A stretch of DNA of 64,000 nucleotides from Planktophila sp965267775 (GCA_965267775.1 OZ254140.1:930001-994000), one strand, 5' to 3'; shown: positions 51,921 to 61,164, counted from the first letter of the stretch. Numbers and translations: made by a program. The notes: generated by a model not told the origin, from the sequence alone.

Positions 51921-51945
51921 CCTTCCCTCGCGAGACTCGCGAAGG
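51921..51945 (-). terminator. Possible terminator hairpin between the lipoprotein gene and xerC
   Basis: Arms CCTTCGCG and CGCG...GAAGG pair with a short bulge around an AGTCT loop on the minus strand, 20 bases after the lipoprotein stop. No U-run follows, so the assignment is weak. Confidence 0.3.
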
Positions 51946-51965
51946 TGGGAGCTATGATCTTGAAT

Positions 51966-52409
51966 CTAGTTCGACTTGCTACATCCTTCATCAATTGCAG
52001 CAAACCCGTCCATGATTGCATTGACCTCTTCGACGGTTGAGACCGAAGTCCAATCCCAGTTCCATACATTCTGCCTTAGATCCTCAATAGTCTTTCTCGC
52101 CTCTCCTGTTGGAGGCTTCAATGACCCTGAAAAACCTAAGACAGTATTCATATCTGCATTAAATGAGAGCTTAAGCGATTGGAGATCAGTGAAACTTGTC
52201 TGAGCCAAAGCATCACTAAGTTCACTCCTTCGCTGATCGTATTCAACTGCGACCGGAACTGAGGCAACAACTATCGCCATCTCTGTTGCGTGCACCTGGA
52301 TTATTGGACAGGCATCGCCGAAAGAACCACCTGCGCTGCTCGAACCACCACATGCACTGAGTGTTGAAATAAGAATTAATGACGCGAGAACCAATGATGT
52401 CTTCTTCAT
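51966..52409 (-). CDS. Small predicted lipoprotein, unknown function
   Basis: 147 aa. The N-terminus MKKTSLVLASLILIST is a lipoprotein signal with lipobox LSAC; Cys20 would be lipidated. A Gly/Ser linker (GGSSSAGGS) follows, then a soluble, mainly helical domain with two further cysteines (GDACPII and EGCSKSN) that could form a disulfide. I recognise no family. It stands alone between cimA and xerC. GC and codon use look like the neighbours. Confidence 0.75.
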   Translation of the reverse strand: MKKTSLVLASLILISTLSACGGSSSAGGSFGDACPIIQVHATEMAIVVASVPVAVEYDQRRSELSDALAQTSFTDLQSLKLSFNADMNTVLGFSGSLKPPTGEARKTIEDLRQNVWNWDWTSVSTVEEVNAIMDGFAAIDEGCSKSN

Positions 52410-52478
52410 GCGAAGACTTTAAAGTTGTGACCCTAGAGAGGCAAGAGGCAAAACCGGTTATGACTAGTCGGAAAACTC

Positions 52479-54065
52479 TTAAGGCTTGAGGCCCTGACGT
52501 AAGAGGCCAAAGGTCAACGCGTCTTCAAGTGCCATTGCAGATGCAGCAATCACATTCTCGTGTACGCCGACTGTATTCCACTCGCCCTTGCCATCTGAGG
52601 TCTCAATCAATACGCGAGTGATCGCACCGGTACCGAGGCGGCCTTCCAGGATTCGAACCTTGTAATCGGTCAGTTCAAGAACTGAAATCTGCGGGTACAA
52701 CTCATTGAGGCCATCACGAAGTGCAGTATCAAAAGCATTAACCGGACCATTTCCTGAACCAGAGCAAGTGATCTCTTTACCTTGAGCAGTAACAGTGACT
52801 TCTGCCTTGGTGATGATGGTGCCATCTGCATCGTGCTCAGTAGTTGTGAGCCAATGGTCGATTGAGAAGAATGATGGACGCTTGCCGGTTGATTCTTCAA
52901 GGAGAAGAAGCTCAAATGATGCATCTGCTGCTTCGAATGTAAATCCTTGAGCCTCCATCGCCTTAACTTTCTCAACGATGCGTGTAATGAGTTCGCGGTC
53001 TCCCCCGAGATCAACACCGAGCTCTTGTGACTTTAATTCGATTGATGCACGGCCCGCCATATCAGAGACCAACATGCGCATATCGTTTCCAACAGATGCT
53101 GGATCCTCATGCTGATACAACATTGGATCTACCTTGATTGCAGAGGCATGGAGCCCTGCTTTATGAGCGAAGGCTGATACACCTGTATATGGCTGACGAG
53201 GTGATGGGGAAATATTGGTTACTTCAGCCACGGCATGCGAGATGCGGAATGCCTCACGAAGAGCGTTGGCGGGAAGGACTTCCTTCTTCTTCTTCAACTC
53301 TAGATTTGCAATAATTGTGACGAGATCGGCATTTCCTGTGCGCTCACCATATCCATTGAGCGTTCCTTGAACATGTGTAGCACCGGCGGCAACTGCAGCC
53401 ATTGAATTAGCTACTGCGCATCCTGTGTCGTTATGGCAGTGAATGCCGATTCGGGCAGAAGTGGCACCGATGACATCATGGACAACATCTGCAATCTCAT
53501 CCGGCAACATTCCACCATTGGTATCGCAGAGCGCTGCAACATCGGCGCCTGCCTCCATCGCAACGCGGATAACCTCAAGTGCATAAGCGCGGTTGGCGCG
53601 ATATCCATCGAAGAAGTGCTCTGCATCAAGAAATACTCGCTGGCCTTCTGCGCGAAGATGTGAAACTGAATCACGAATCATCGCGAGGTTCTCATCGAGA
53701 GTTGTCTTCAGTGCAAGATCTACATGGCGGTCATAAGACTTTGCTACGAGGGTGACGCCAGCAGCGCCAGAATCACGAAGTGCTGCAAGAAGCACATCAT
53801 CCGCCGCTTTCACTCCTGGGCGACGTGTTGCGCCGAATGCCATCAGGGTCGCGTTCTTGAGCTTGAGCTCTTTTCTTGCAAGTGCGAAGAATTCGGTGTC
53901 CTTGGGATTAGCTCCTGGCCATCCACCTTCGATAAAACCAACACCAAGATCATCGAGGTGGCGCGCAATAGTCAGCTTGTCATGGACAGAGAGGTTGAGC
54001 CCCTCTTGCTGCGCACCATCACGAAGGGTGGTGTCGTAGATATGAAAGCTGTCGTCAATTGTCAT
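52479..54065 (-). CDS. cimA: (R)-citramalate synthase
   Basis: 528 aa. It condenses pyruvate and acetyl-CoA to citramalate, a threonine-independent entry to isoleucine. The HMGL-like TIM barrel begins YDTTLRDGAQQEGLNLS (10-26), and the metal-binding HCHND is at about 205; a LeuA-type regulatory domain occupies about 390-525. The DGAQQEG form and overall length match the CimA group rather than 2-isopropylmalate or homocitrate synthase, though substrate calls in this family are error-prone. Its ATG overlaps the ilvE stop by one base (TAATG), placing it last in the ilv-serA-leuB operon. Confidence 0.88.
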   Translation of the reverse strand: MTIDDSFHIYDTTLRDGAQQEGLNLSVHDKLTIARHLDDLGVGFIEGGWPGANPKDTEFFALARKELKLKNATLMAFGATRRPGVKAADDVLLAALRDSGAAGVTLVAKSYDRHVDLALKTTLDENLAMIRDSVSHLRAEGQRVFLDAEHFFDGYRANRAYALEVIRVAMEAGADVAALCDTNGGMLPDEIADVVHDVIGATSARIGIHCHNDTGCAVANSMAAVAAGATHVQGTLNGYGERTGNADLVTIIANLELKKKKEVLPANALREAFRISHAVAEVTNISPSPRQPYTGVSAFAHKAGLHASAIKVDPMLYQHEDPASVGNDMRMLVSDMAGRASIELKSQELGVDLGGDRELITRIVEKVKAMEAQGFTFEAADASFELLLLEESTGKRPSFFSIDHWLTTTEHDADGTIITKAEVTVTAQGKEITCSGSGNGPVNAFDTALRDGLNELYPQISVLELTDYKVRILEGRLGTGAITRVLIETSDGKGEWNTVGVHENVIAASAMALEDALTFGLLRQGLKP

Positions 54066-55144
54066 TACTTAACCGCAACGTTCCAGTTGTGTGTATCGGC
54101 AATTGTTCCGTGCTGGATTGCGAGCATGTGATTGCGAATCTGCATTGTGATTGCGCCAGGCTTTCCGTCGCCGGTGACCCATGTGCCCATGGCTGATTTT
54201 GCTTGACCGACAGGAGAGATCACAGCGGCAGTTCCGCAGGCAAAGATTTCAGTAATCTCACCTGATTGAACCCCATCGCGCCAATCATCAACTGAGAGCA
54301 TCACTTCTTCGGTCTTATAACCAAGATCTGCTGCAACAGAGAGAATGGAGTCGCGAGTAATTCCAGGAAGCAGAGTTCCGGTCAGCTTTGGCGTAATAAC
54401 TGTTGCATCAGCGCCCTTGCCCTTCACGAAATAAAGGTTCATGCCGCCCATCTCTTCAATCCACTTACGCTCTTTGGCATCAATCCAGACAACTTGATCG
54501 CAACCTTCAGCAGCTGCCGCCTTTTGTGCAATAAGAGATGCCGCGTAATTTCCGCCGCACTTTGCCTCACCAGTTCCGCCTTGTGCAGCGCGAACATATT
54601 CAGTTGAGATCCAAACAGATACTGGCTTTGAAGGATCAAAGTAAGCGCCTGCTGGTGTTGCTATAAGAATGTACTTCGCCTTATTTGATGGGCGCACACC
54701 GAGGCCAACTTCAGTTGCGATCATAAATGGACGGATATAGAGAGACTCGCCTACAGCATTAGGAACCCAACCAGCATCTTGCTTTACAAGTGCATCCACT
54801 GTCTCCAAAAAGAGGGCCTCTGGCATCTCAGGGAGTGCAAGTCGCTTTGCGGAGTTAGCGAAACGACGAGCATTGGCCTCTGGGCGAAATAATGAGATAG
54901 ATCCATCAGGTTGACGGTACGCCTTCATACCTTCGAAGATCTCTTGGCCGTAATGGAAAACTGCCGTTGCTGGATCAAGAGTTAATGGTCCGTATGGAAC
55001 GAGCTCTGGCTCTGACCAGCCATCCTCTTGCGACCAATCACAAACAATCATGTGATCGGTGTAGTACTTACCGAATCCACCTTCAGCGATCAGCGCGTTG
55101 CGCTTTTCTACTGAAACGGCGTTGGGATTGAGTGTGATCTTCAT
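54065..55144 (-). CDS. ilvE: Branched-chain amino acid aminotransferase
   Basis: 359 aa, class IV PLP enzyme of the long (eukaryote/actinobacterial) subgroup. It performs the last step of Val, Leu and Ile synthesis. The PLP lysine is Lys195 in TGEAKCGGNYAAS; the EEMGGMNLYFV block and VFHYGQEIFEGMKAYR are also family hallmarks. It begins immediately after the leuB stop and overlaps cimA. Confidence 0.97.
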   Translation of the reverse strand: MKITLNPNAVSVEKRNALIAEGGFGKYYTDHMIVCDWSQEDGWSEPELVPYGPLTLDPATAVFHYGQEIFEGMKAYRQPDGSISLFRPEANARRFANSAKRLALPEMPEALFLETVDALVKQDAGWVPNAVGESLYIRPFMIATEVGLGVRPSNKAKYILIATPAGAYFDPSKPVSVWISTEYVRAAQGGTGEAKCGGNYAASLIAQKAAAAEGCDQVVWIDAKERKWIEEMGGMNLYFVKGKGADATVITPKLTGTLLPGITRDSILSVAADLGYKTEEVMLSVDDWRDGVQSGEITEIFACGTAAVISPVGQAKSAMGTWVTGDGKPGAITMQIRNHMLAIQHGTIADTHNWNVAVK

Positions 55145-56185
55145 TTACTTCACCAATGCGACGAGCGCTGCGCCAACTTCTGTTGTGCTGCGCTTGGCAT
55201 CTCCGCGGTTAAGTAGATCCTGAGCTACAGCCTTTTCAACATCACGTGCAGCATCGTTAAGCCCAAGGTGATCAAGCATCATCGCAACAGACATGATCGT
55301 TGCTGTTGGATCTGCAATGTTCTTACCTGCGATATCGGGTGCTGAACCATGAACTGGCTCAAACATTGATGGAAACTTACCGGTTGGGTTGATATTGCCA
55401 GATGCAGCAAGACCAATTCCGCCACAGATAGCCGCAGCGATATCGGTCAAGATATCTCCAAAGAGATTATCTGTAACCACAACATCAAAGCGCTCTGGGT
55501 TAGTTACAAAGAACATTGATGCCGCATCAACGTGAAGGTAATCAGTTGTGATTGCTGGATACTCTTTAGCAACTTCGTTAAATGTACGAGTCCACAATCC
55601 ACCAGCGCGTGTAAGAACATTGTTCTTATGTACGAGAGTGAGCTTCTTACGCTCACGCTTTGAAGCGCGTTCAAATGCATCGCGAATTACGCGCTCTGCA
55701 CCGCGGCGAGTATTAAGTGATTCTTCAGTTGCAATCTCTGCATCGGTTCCCTCAGCGAGTGTTCCACCTGCGCCAACATAAGGTCCCTCTGTTCCTTCGC
55801 GAACAACGACGAAGTCAATAGGAGCCTTTGTAGCAAGTGGACCTGTTACGCCAGGCATCAACTTTGCAGGGCGAAGATTGATGTAGTGATCGAATGCAAA
55901 GCGGAGCTTCAATAGCAATCCGCGCTCGAGCACACCTGATGGAACTGTTGGATCTCCAACTGCGCCAAGCAGGATTACATCTGCCTTTGCTAGCTCTGCC
56001 ATGACTGAGTCAGGAAGAACTTCACCAGTACGATGCCAGTAACCAGCGCCGAGGTCGTAGTTGGTCTTATTGAAAGTGACGCCGTACTTTGCAGCAACAG
56101 CATCAAGGACCTTGAGGCCCTCCCCTACAACTTCAATACCGATTCCATCGCCTGGAATGACTGCAAGGTTGAATGACTTGGACAT
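55145..56185 (-). CDS. leuB: 3-isopropylmalate dehydrogenase
   Basis: 346 aa. It oxidises and decarboxylates 3-isopropylmalate in leucine synthesis, and can act on methylmalate in the citramalate route to isoleucine. PGDGIGIEVV (about 10-19), VTDNLFGDILTDIAA and HGSAPDIAGKNIADPTA (about 272-288) define it. Next to cimA, a dual Leu/Ile role is plausible. leuC and leuD are not in the window. Confidence 0.96.
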   Translation of the reverse strand: MSKSFNLAVIPGDGIGIEVVGEGLKVLDAVAAKYGVTFNKTNYDLGAGYWHRTGEVLPDSVMAELAKADVILLGAVGDPTVPSGVLERGLLLKLRFAFDHYINLRPAKLMPGVTGPLATKAPIDFVVVREGTEGPYVGAGGTLAEGTDAEIATEESLNTRRGAERVIRDAFERASKRERKKLTLVHKNNVLTRAGGLWTRTFNEVAKEYPAITTDYLHVDAASMFFVTNPERFDVVVTDNLFGDILTDIAAAICGGIGLAASGNINPTGKFPSMFEPVHGSAPDIAGKNIADPTATIMSVAMMLDHLGLNDAARDVEKAVAQDLLNRGDAKRSTTEVGAALVALVK

Positions 56186-56192
56186 ATTTACA

Positions 56193-57785
56193 TTAACCTA
56201 CCAATGAGACTGAACGGACGAGATCGGCTTCGATCTCCTTCTTGATTGATTCTGTGACTGCATCTGAAACAGATGAGTCAACGGTCAGCGCCATTAGCGC
56301 CTTTCCGCCGGCAGCTTCACGAGAAACCTGCATACCTGCAATGTTGATCTTCGCTGTTCCAAGTGTGTTACCGACTGCGCCAACAACACCTGGCTTATCT
56401 GTGTAACGAAGGAAGAGCAGGTTCTCAGTAGGTGGAAGATCAAGATCGAAACCATCGATTGCGATGATCTTCTCTGTCTTCTTGATCCCCATCAGAGTTC
56501 CATCAACTTTGATCTGGTGGCCAGATGCAAGTGCTGCATGCAAAGAAATCATTGAGCGGTACTCAGGTGAGTCAGCTGATGTTGTAACAGATGAAGTTAC
56601 TCCACGCTCTGCGGCAAGTCCTGGAGCATTAACGTAGGTAACATCTTCAGAGCCAGTTGCCTGCAGCGCACCCTTAAGTGCACTAATTGCAAGAACAGAT
56701 GAATCATGGCCGGAGATATCGCCCTTGACTGTGATCTCCATAGATACAGGAAGCTCGCCCGCAATTGCAGTTGCAATCTGTGCCATCTTCTCAACCAATG
56801 GCAGAGATGGACGAATCTCATCGTGGATTGCTCCACCCTTGACGTTAACTGCATCAGGAACCAGCTCACCTGCAAGTGCCTTACGAACTGAGACTGCTAC
56901 TGCAATTCCTGCACGCTCTTGCGCTTCATCAGTTGAAGCTCCGAGGTGTGGTGTTGCAACAACTTGATCGAGCTGGAATAGAAGTGAGTCAGTGCAAGGT
57001 TCGGTGACATAAACATCGAGACCAGCGCCGGCGACGCGACCTTCTGTGATTGCGTCATAGAGAGCTGCTTCATCAAGTACTCCACCGCGTGCAGCGTTGA
57101 TAATACGAACTTCCTTCTTTACCTTCTTAAGAGCTTCAACACCGATGAGGTTTGCTGTCTCTTTTGTCTTAGGTAAGTGAATTGTAATGAAGTCAGAGCG
57201 CTGCAAGAGATCATCGAGCTCTACAAGCTCAACGCCCAATTGCGCTGCGCGTGCTGGCTGAAGGTATGGATCGTAGGCAATCACGTTCATACCAAATGCC
57301 TGCATGCGGTGAGCCACAAGCTGACCGATGCGACCGAAGCCAACGATTCCGAGAGTCTTCTCGAAAAGTTCTGCTCCTGTGTACTTTGAACGTGCCCACT
57401 TACCGTTCTTCAACGCAGCGTGTGCTGGCGAAATAAAGCGAGCAGATGCGAGCAACAATGAGATTGCAAGCTCTGCCGCTGAGACGATATTTGAAGTTGG
57501 TGCATTAACAACCATGACACCAGCAGCAGTTGCCGCTGGAATATCCACGTTATCGAGACCAACACCTGCACGAGCAATGACCTTCAGGCCCTTTGCTGCA
57601 GCAATCGCCTCTGCATCCATCTTTGTTGCTGAACGAATCAGTACTGCATCGACACCTTTGCCGAGCTCTGCAAGAAGTTCTGCGCGGTTTGCACCGTCGC
57701 AATTGCGAACCTCAAAGTCTGGACCGAGAGCATCAAGTGTTGCAGCGCTGAGTTCTTCAGCGATCAAAACAACAGGTTTAGCCAC
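56193..57785 (-). CDS. serA: D-3-phosphoglycerate dehydrogenase, long form with ACT domain
   Basis: 530 aa from GTG 57785. First step of serine synthesis. NAD-binding GIVGFGRIGQLVAHRM (about 140-155), the catalytic Arg in NAARGGVLDEAAL and the His in TPHLGAST are visible. An intervening domain (about 320-450) and a C-terminal ACT domain (about 455-528, LRYTDKPGVVGAVGNTLG) follow, as in mycobacterial SerA. The frame extends to ATG 57812, but GTG 57785 overlaps the ilvC stop by eight bases, has GAGGGAAG in front and gives the family N-terminus (VAKPVVLIAEEL). Confidence 0.95.
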   Translation of the reverse strand: MAKPVVLIAEELSAATLDALGPDFEVRNCDGANRAELLAELGKGVDAVLIRSATKMDAEAIAAAKGLKVIARAGVGLDNVDIPAATAAGVMVVNAPTSNIVSAAELAISLLLASARFISPAHAALKNGKWARSKYTGAELFEKTLGIVGFGRIGQLVAHRMQAFGMNVIAYDPYLQPARAAQLGVELVELDDLLQRSDFITIHLPKTKETANLIGVEALKKVKKEVRIINAARGGVLDEAALYDAITEGRVAGAGLDVYVTEPCTDSLLFQLDQVVATPHLGASTDEAQERAGIAVAVSVRKALAGELVPDAVNVKGGAIHDEIRPSLPLVEKMAQIATAIAGELPVSMEITVKGDISGHDSSVLAISALKGALQATGSEDVTYVNAPGLAAERGVTSSVTTSADSPEYRSMISLHAALASGHQIKVDGTLMGIKKTEKIIAIDGFDLDLPPTENLLFLRYTDKPGVVGAVGNTLGTAKINIAGMQVSREAAGGKALMALTVDSSVSDAVTESIKKEIEADLVRSVSLVG

Positions 57786-58812
57786 GTGCAGCACTTCCCT
57801 CTTGGTAATCATCGTTGTCAGCCTTCTTCATCCAGCTAAACATCTTGCGGAGCTCACGACCGACCTTCTCAATCTGGTGTGACTCGCCCTTTTCGCGAAG
57901 TGCTGTGAATTCCTTAGCGCCATTCTCGAGATCATCAACGAAGCGCTTTGCAAATGCACCTGACTGAATATCAGCAAGTACTGCCTTCATATTCTCCTTG
58001 ACGTGTGGATCGATAACGCGTGGACCTGATACGTAATCACCGAACTCAGCTGTGTCAGAGACTGACCAACGCTGCTTTGCGATTCCACCTTCGTACATAA
58101 GGTCAACGATCAACTTAAGTTCGTGGAGGCACTCAAAATATGCAACCTCTGGCTGGTATCCAGCTTCAACCAAAGTTTCGAAGCCGTACATCACGAGCTG
58201 TGAAGCACCGCCACAGAGAACTGCTTGCTCTCCGAACAAATCTGTCTCAGTCTCTTCTGTAAATGTTGTGAGAATTCCGCCTGCGCGAAGTCCGCCCATC
58301 GCCTTTGCATATGAAAGTGTCAATGGCCATGCATTGCCTGTTGCATCCTGCTCGACAGCCACGATGTCAGGGACGCCACGACCTGCAGCGAACTCACGAC
58401 GAACAAGGTGCCCTGGACCCTTTGGCGCAACCATGCAGACATCAACATCTACTGGTGGCTTGATGTAACCGAAACGAATATTGAAACCGTGGCCGAAGAA
58501 AAGTGCATCGCCCTTCTCAAGGTTAGGCAAGATTGACTCTGCATAGATGTGGCGCTGCAAGTGATCTGGAGCCAAGATCATAATGACGCTAGCTTCCTTA
58601 GCTGCTTCAGCTACTGATACAACGCGAAGGCCTTCTGCCTCTGCCTTAGCTCGTGATGGTGAACCTTCCTTAAGTCCAACGCGAACATCTACTCCTGAAT
58701 CGCGGAGGTTGAGTGCGTGTGCATGGCCTTGTGAGCCATAACCGATGATCGCGACTTTGCGACCCTGAATTACGGATAGATCTGCATCCTGATCGTGATA
58801 CATCGTTGCCAC
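57778..58812 (-). CDS. ilvC: Ketol-acid reductoisomerase
   Basis: 344 aa, class I KARI. It isomerises and reduces acetolactate or acetohydroxybutyrate in Val/Ile/Leu synthesis. The Rossmann motif GYGSQGHAHALNLRDSG (about 25-41), KGPGHLVRREF and the knotted C-terminal domain with SDTAEFGDYVSGPRVID are visible. It lies 39 bp after ilvN and overlaps serA. Confidence 0.98.
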   Translation of the reverse strand: MATMYHDQDADLSVIQGRKVAIIGYGSQGHAHALNLRDSGVDVRVGLKEGSPSRAKAEAEGLRVVSVAEAAKEASVIMILAPDHLQRHIYAESILPNLEKGDALFFGHGFNIRFGYIKPPVDVDVCMVAPKGPGHLVRREFAAGRGVPDIVAVEQDATGNAWPLTLSYAKAMGGLRAGGILTTFTEETETDLFGEQAVLCGGASQLVMYGFETLVEAGYQPEVAYFECLHELKLIVDLMYEGGIAKQRWSVSDTAEFGDYVSGPRVIDPHVKENMKAVLADIQSGAFAKRFVDDLENGAKEFTALREKGESHQIEKVGRELRKMFSWMKKADNDDYQEGSAARG

Positions 58813-58851
58813 GGTATTTCTCCTTTAGTCGTTTCTTCTGAGTTCTAGTTG

Positions 58852-59136
58852 TTAGTTCTGATAATCGGGTTGTGTATCTTTGACTGGCTTCTTCTCGCCA
58901 TTCACAAGCTCTTCAATGCTGATAACACTAATGAGCTTGTCCAATTGAGCGATAACTTGCTCGAGAGAGTGTCCTTCTAGGTTGACCTGGATGACCATCT
59001 TCGAAACTTCTGAGTTTGATGTTGGGCCGACAACTAAGGTGTCGATGTTGTAGGCGCGACGAGCAAAGAGGCCAGAGACGCGTGCGAGAACGCCTGGTTC
59101 GTTTTCAACGAGAACTTCAAGTGTATGAATAGACAT
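58852..59136 (-). CDS. ilvN: Acetolactate synthase small subunit, short ACT-only form
   Basis: 94 aa. Regulatory subunit for IlvB. The ACT domain (about 3-78) has HTLEVLVENEPGVLARVSGL and NIDTLVVGPTSNSEVSKM. Most actinobacterial small subunits are about 165-175 aa with a second C-terminal domain; that domain is absent here and the frame ends cleanly, making it like E. coli IlvN (about 96 aa). Its ATG overlaps the ilvB stop by one base. Confidence 0.93.
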   Translation of the reverse strand: MSIHTLEVLVENEPGVLARVSGLFARRAYNIDTLVVGPTSNSEVSKMVIQVNLEGHSLEQVIAQLDKLISVISIEELVNGEKKPVKDTQPDYQN

Positions 59137-60902
59137 TAGAGCTCCTGTGAATCCCAGTCAGGCGCAGTAGCGCGGGCGATCATGATTTCATCGTTCGATG
59201 TTCCAGCTGCAACCATCGGCCAGACCATGGCATCGCGATGAACGCGGAAATCAACAACAACTGGCTGATCATTGATAGACATCGCCTTTTCAATAGTGGC
59301 ATCGAGATCTTCTGGACGTTCGCATGAAAGTCCAACGCACCCCATCGCCTCTGCAAGCATAGGAAAGTTTGGAACGCGCTTTGATTCAAGTGAAGTATTT
59401 GAGTAACGACCTTCGTAGAAGAGAGTCTGCCACTGGCGAACCATTCCGAGAGATTCGTTATTGATAATTGCAACCTTGATAGGAATATTGTTAAGCGCGC
59501 ATGTAACGAGCTCTTGATTCGTCATCTGGAAACATCCATCGCCATCGATTGCCCAGACGGTTGAATCTGGTGCGCCAACCTTTGCACCCATTGCAGCAGG
59601 AAGGCCGTAACCCATTGTTCCTGCTCCGCCTGAGTTGAGCCATGTGCGTGGATGTTCGTAAGAGATAAATTGTGATGCCCACATCTGATGCTGACCAACG
59701 CCAGATGTAAAGATGGTGTCGGTGCCAGAGATCTGTCCAATACGTTCGATTACTGCCTGAGGTGAGAGAGATCCATCATCAAGAAGTGTGTAACCCACTG
59801 GGTATGAAGATTTGAGCTTCATCATTGATGCATTCCATGGAGCGAGATCAGGGTGGTTCTTTGCAAGAGCAGATTTCAGCGCAGGAATAAGTGCAGTAAT
59901 GGTTTCGCGAAGGTCACCGATAACTGGGACATCTGCAAATTTATTCTTATTAATTTCTGCAGGGTCGATATCTGCGTGAATTACCTTTGCATTAACGGCA
60001 AATGATGAGAGCTTGCCAGTGACGCGGTCATCAAAGCGTGCACCTAGTGTGATGAGCAGATCTGCCTTTTGCAGTGCAGTAACAGCTGCAACGCTTCCAT
60101 GCATACCTGGCATGCCGAGGTGCAAAGGATGTGAATCAGGGAATGCTCCACGTGCCATCAAAGTTGTCACAACTGGCGCACCGAGAAGTTCAACTAATTG
60201 TGCAAGCTCTTTAGATGCATTTGCCTTGATGACTCCCCCGCCAACGTAGAAGACAGGCTTCTTCGATTGTGCAATCAACGCTGCTGCATCTGCAATCGAT
60301 TGGTTATCTGGAGTAATACGTGGGTTATAACCAGCGAGTTCGATCTTCGCTGGCCAATTGAAAGTTGTCTGTGCTTGAAGCGCATCCTTTGCAATGTCGA
60401 CAAGTACGGGACCTGGACGACCTGATGTTGCAATATGAAACGCCTCTGCAACTGCGCGAGGAATATCCTCAGCCTTTGTTACGAGGAAGTTGTGCTTTGT
60501 AAATGGCATTGTGATGCCGCGGATATCTGCCTCTTGAAATGCATCTGTACCGATTGCAGCAGATGGAACCTGACCTGTAATTGCAACGAGTGGAACTGAG
60601 TCCATTCCTGCATCCATCAAAGGCGTTACAAGATTTGTTGCACCAGGACCTGATGTTGCAATACAGACACCAGCGCGACCAGTTACCTGGGCATAGCCAG
60701 TTGCTGCATGTCCTGCACCTTGTTCATGGCGAACCAAGATGTGGCGAATTGTTGAATCAAAGATCGGATCGTAGGCAGGAAGGATGGCGCCACCAGGCAG
60801 ACCGAACATCACATCTACATTTGCTGCTTCAAGGCTTTTCACCAATGAAGTAGCTCCGTTCATTGCTGTGCCGTTCGCTGTTGGAACGTGTTGTGTGGCC
60901 AT
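59136..60902 (-). CDS. ilvB: Acetolactate synthase large subunit
   Basis: 588 aa from ATG 60902. Thiamine-diphosphate enzyme making acetolactate and acetohydroxybutyrate. FGLPGGAILPAYDPI, the catalytic Glu in RHEQGAGHAATGYA, and the ThDP motif GDGCFQMTNQELVTCALNN are visible. An in-frame ATG at 60920 lies inside the AAAGGAG ribosome binding site, so 60902 is preferred. It heads ilvB-ilvN-ilvC-serA-leuB-ilvE-cimA and is preceded by an attenuator. Confidence 0.98.
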   Translation of the reverse strand: MATQHVPTANGTAMNGATSLVKSLEAANVDVMFGLPGGAILPAYDPIFDSTIRHILVRHEQGAGHAATGYAQVTGRAGVCIATSGPGATNLVTPLMDAGMDSVPLVAITGQVPSAAIGTDAFQEADIRGITMPFTKHNFLVTKAEDIPRAVAEAFHIATSGRPGPVLVDIAKDALQAQTTFNWPAKIELAGYNPRITPDNQSIADAAALIAQSKKPVFYVGGGVIKANASKELAQLVELLGAPVVTTLMARGAFPDSHPLHLGMPGMHGSVAAVTALQKADLLITLGARFDDRVTGKLSSFAVNAKVIHADIDPAEINKNKFADVPVIGDLRETITALIPALKSALAKNHPDLAPWNASMMKLKSSYPVGYTLLDDGSLSPQAVIERIGQISGTDTIFTSGVGQHQMWASQFISYEHPRTWLNSGGAGTMGYGLPAAMGAKVGAPDSTVWAIDGDGCFQMTNQELVTCALNNIPIKVAIINNESLGMVRQWQTLFYEGRYSNTSLESKRVPNFPMLAEAMGCVGLSCERPEDLDATIEKAMSINDQPVVVDFRVHRDAMVWPMVAAGTSNDEIMIARATAPDWDSQEL

Positions 60903-60953
60903 CTTCTTGCTCCTTTCCATCTCGATCGATCTCTGTGAAAGCTTTATTAAATG

Positions 60954-60977
60954 AAAAAACCCTCAGATATCTGAGGG
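60954..60977 (-). terminator. ilvB attenuator terminator
   Basis: Minus strand: perfect inverted repeat CCCTCAGATATCTGAGGG (60977-60960) directly followed by six T (60959-60954), a textbook intrinsic terminator, about 50 bases before ilvB. It ends transcription before ilvB unless an alternative fold forms. Confidence 0.85.
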
Positions 60978-60978
60978 C

Positions 60979-61001
60979 GCGCATGCTGTGAGGGCATGCG
61001 C
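60979..61001 (-). promoter_or_regulatory. Second leader hairpin of the ilvB attenuator
   Basis: Arms GCGCATGC and GCATGCGC (8 bp) with a seven-base loop lie between the leader-peptide stop and the terminator. Its base touches the stop codon and abuts the terminator stem, so ribosome position could decide which forms. The exact antiterminator pairing could not be settled by eye. Confidence 0.6.
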
Positions 61002-61045
61002 TATCGAATCACCACCACTGATGAAGAAACGATTGTTGAACGCAT
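61001..61045 (-). CDS. ilvB leader peptide (attenuation peptide)
   Basis: A 14-codon frame reading MRSTIVSSSVVVIR then TAG. Six of its 14 residues are Ile or Val, with three Val codons in a row followed by Ile, the end products of the downstream pathway. No ribosome binding site precedes it; the -10 box ends six bases before the ATG, so transcription should begin at or near the A of ATG (leaderless). Ribosome stalling at these codons on Val/Ile shortage would affect the hairpins that follow. A comparable leaderless leader peptide is known for ilvBNC in Corynebacterium glutamicum. Confidence 0.8.
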   Translation of the reverse strand: MRSTIVSSSVVVIR

Positions 61046-61051
61046 GCCCGT

Positions 61052-61081
61052 ATTCTCGCGTAGAGCGAGCGCATGAGTCAA
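61052..61081 (-). promoter_or_regulatory. ilvB operon promoter (TTGACT-18-GAGAAT)
   Basis: Minus-strand TTGACT (61081-61076) and GAGAAT (61057-61052) are 18 bp apart. The start point predicted about seven bases on coincides with the leader-peptide ATG. Confidence 0.65.
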
Positions 61082-61084
61082 GGG

Positions 61085-61102
61085 TTGAGATGCACGTCTC
61101 AA
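61085..61102. promoter_or_regulatory. Inverted repeat just upstream of the ilvB -35
   Basis: TTGAGA and TCTCAA arms with a six-base spacer, three bases from the -35. It could be a regulator site or part of ilvD termination; no T-run is present. The remaining 62 bp to the ilvD stop show nothing else. Confidence 0.35.
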
Positions 61103-61164
61103 TTATTGAAACGTAACTCTCATATGTTCGAAGGCTTGCCTTGCGAACCATCAAAATTGCGCAC

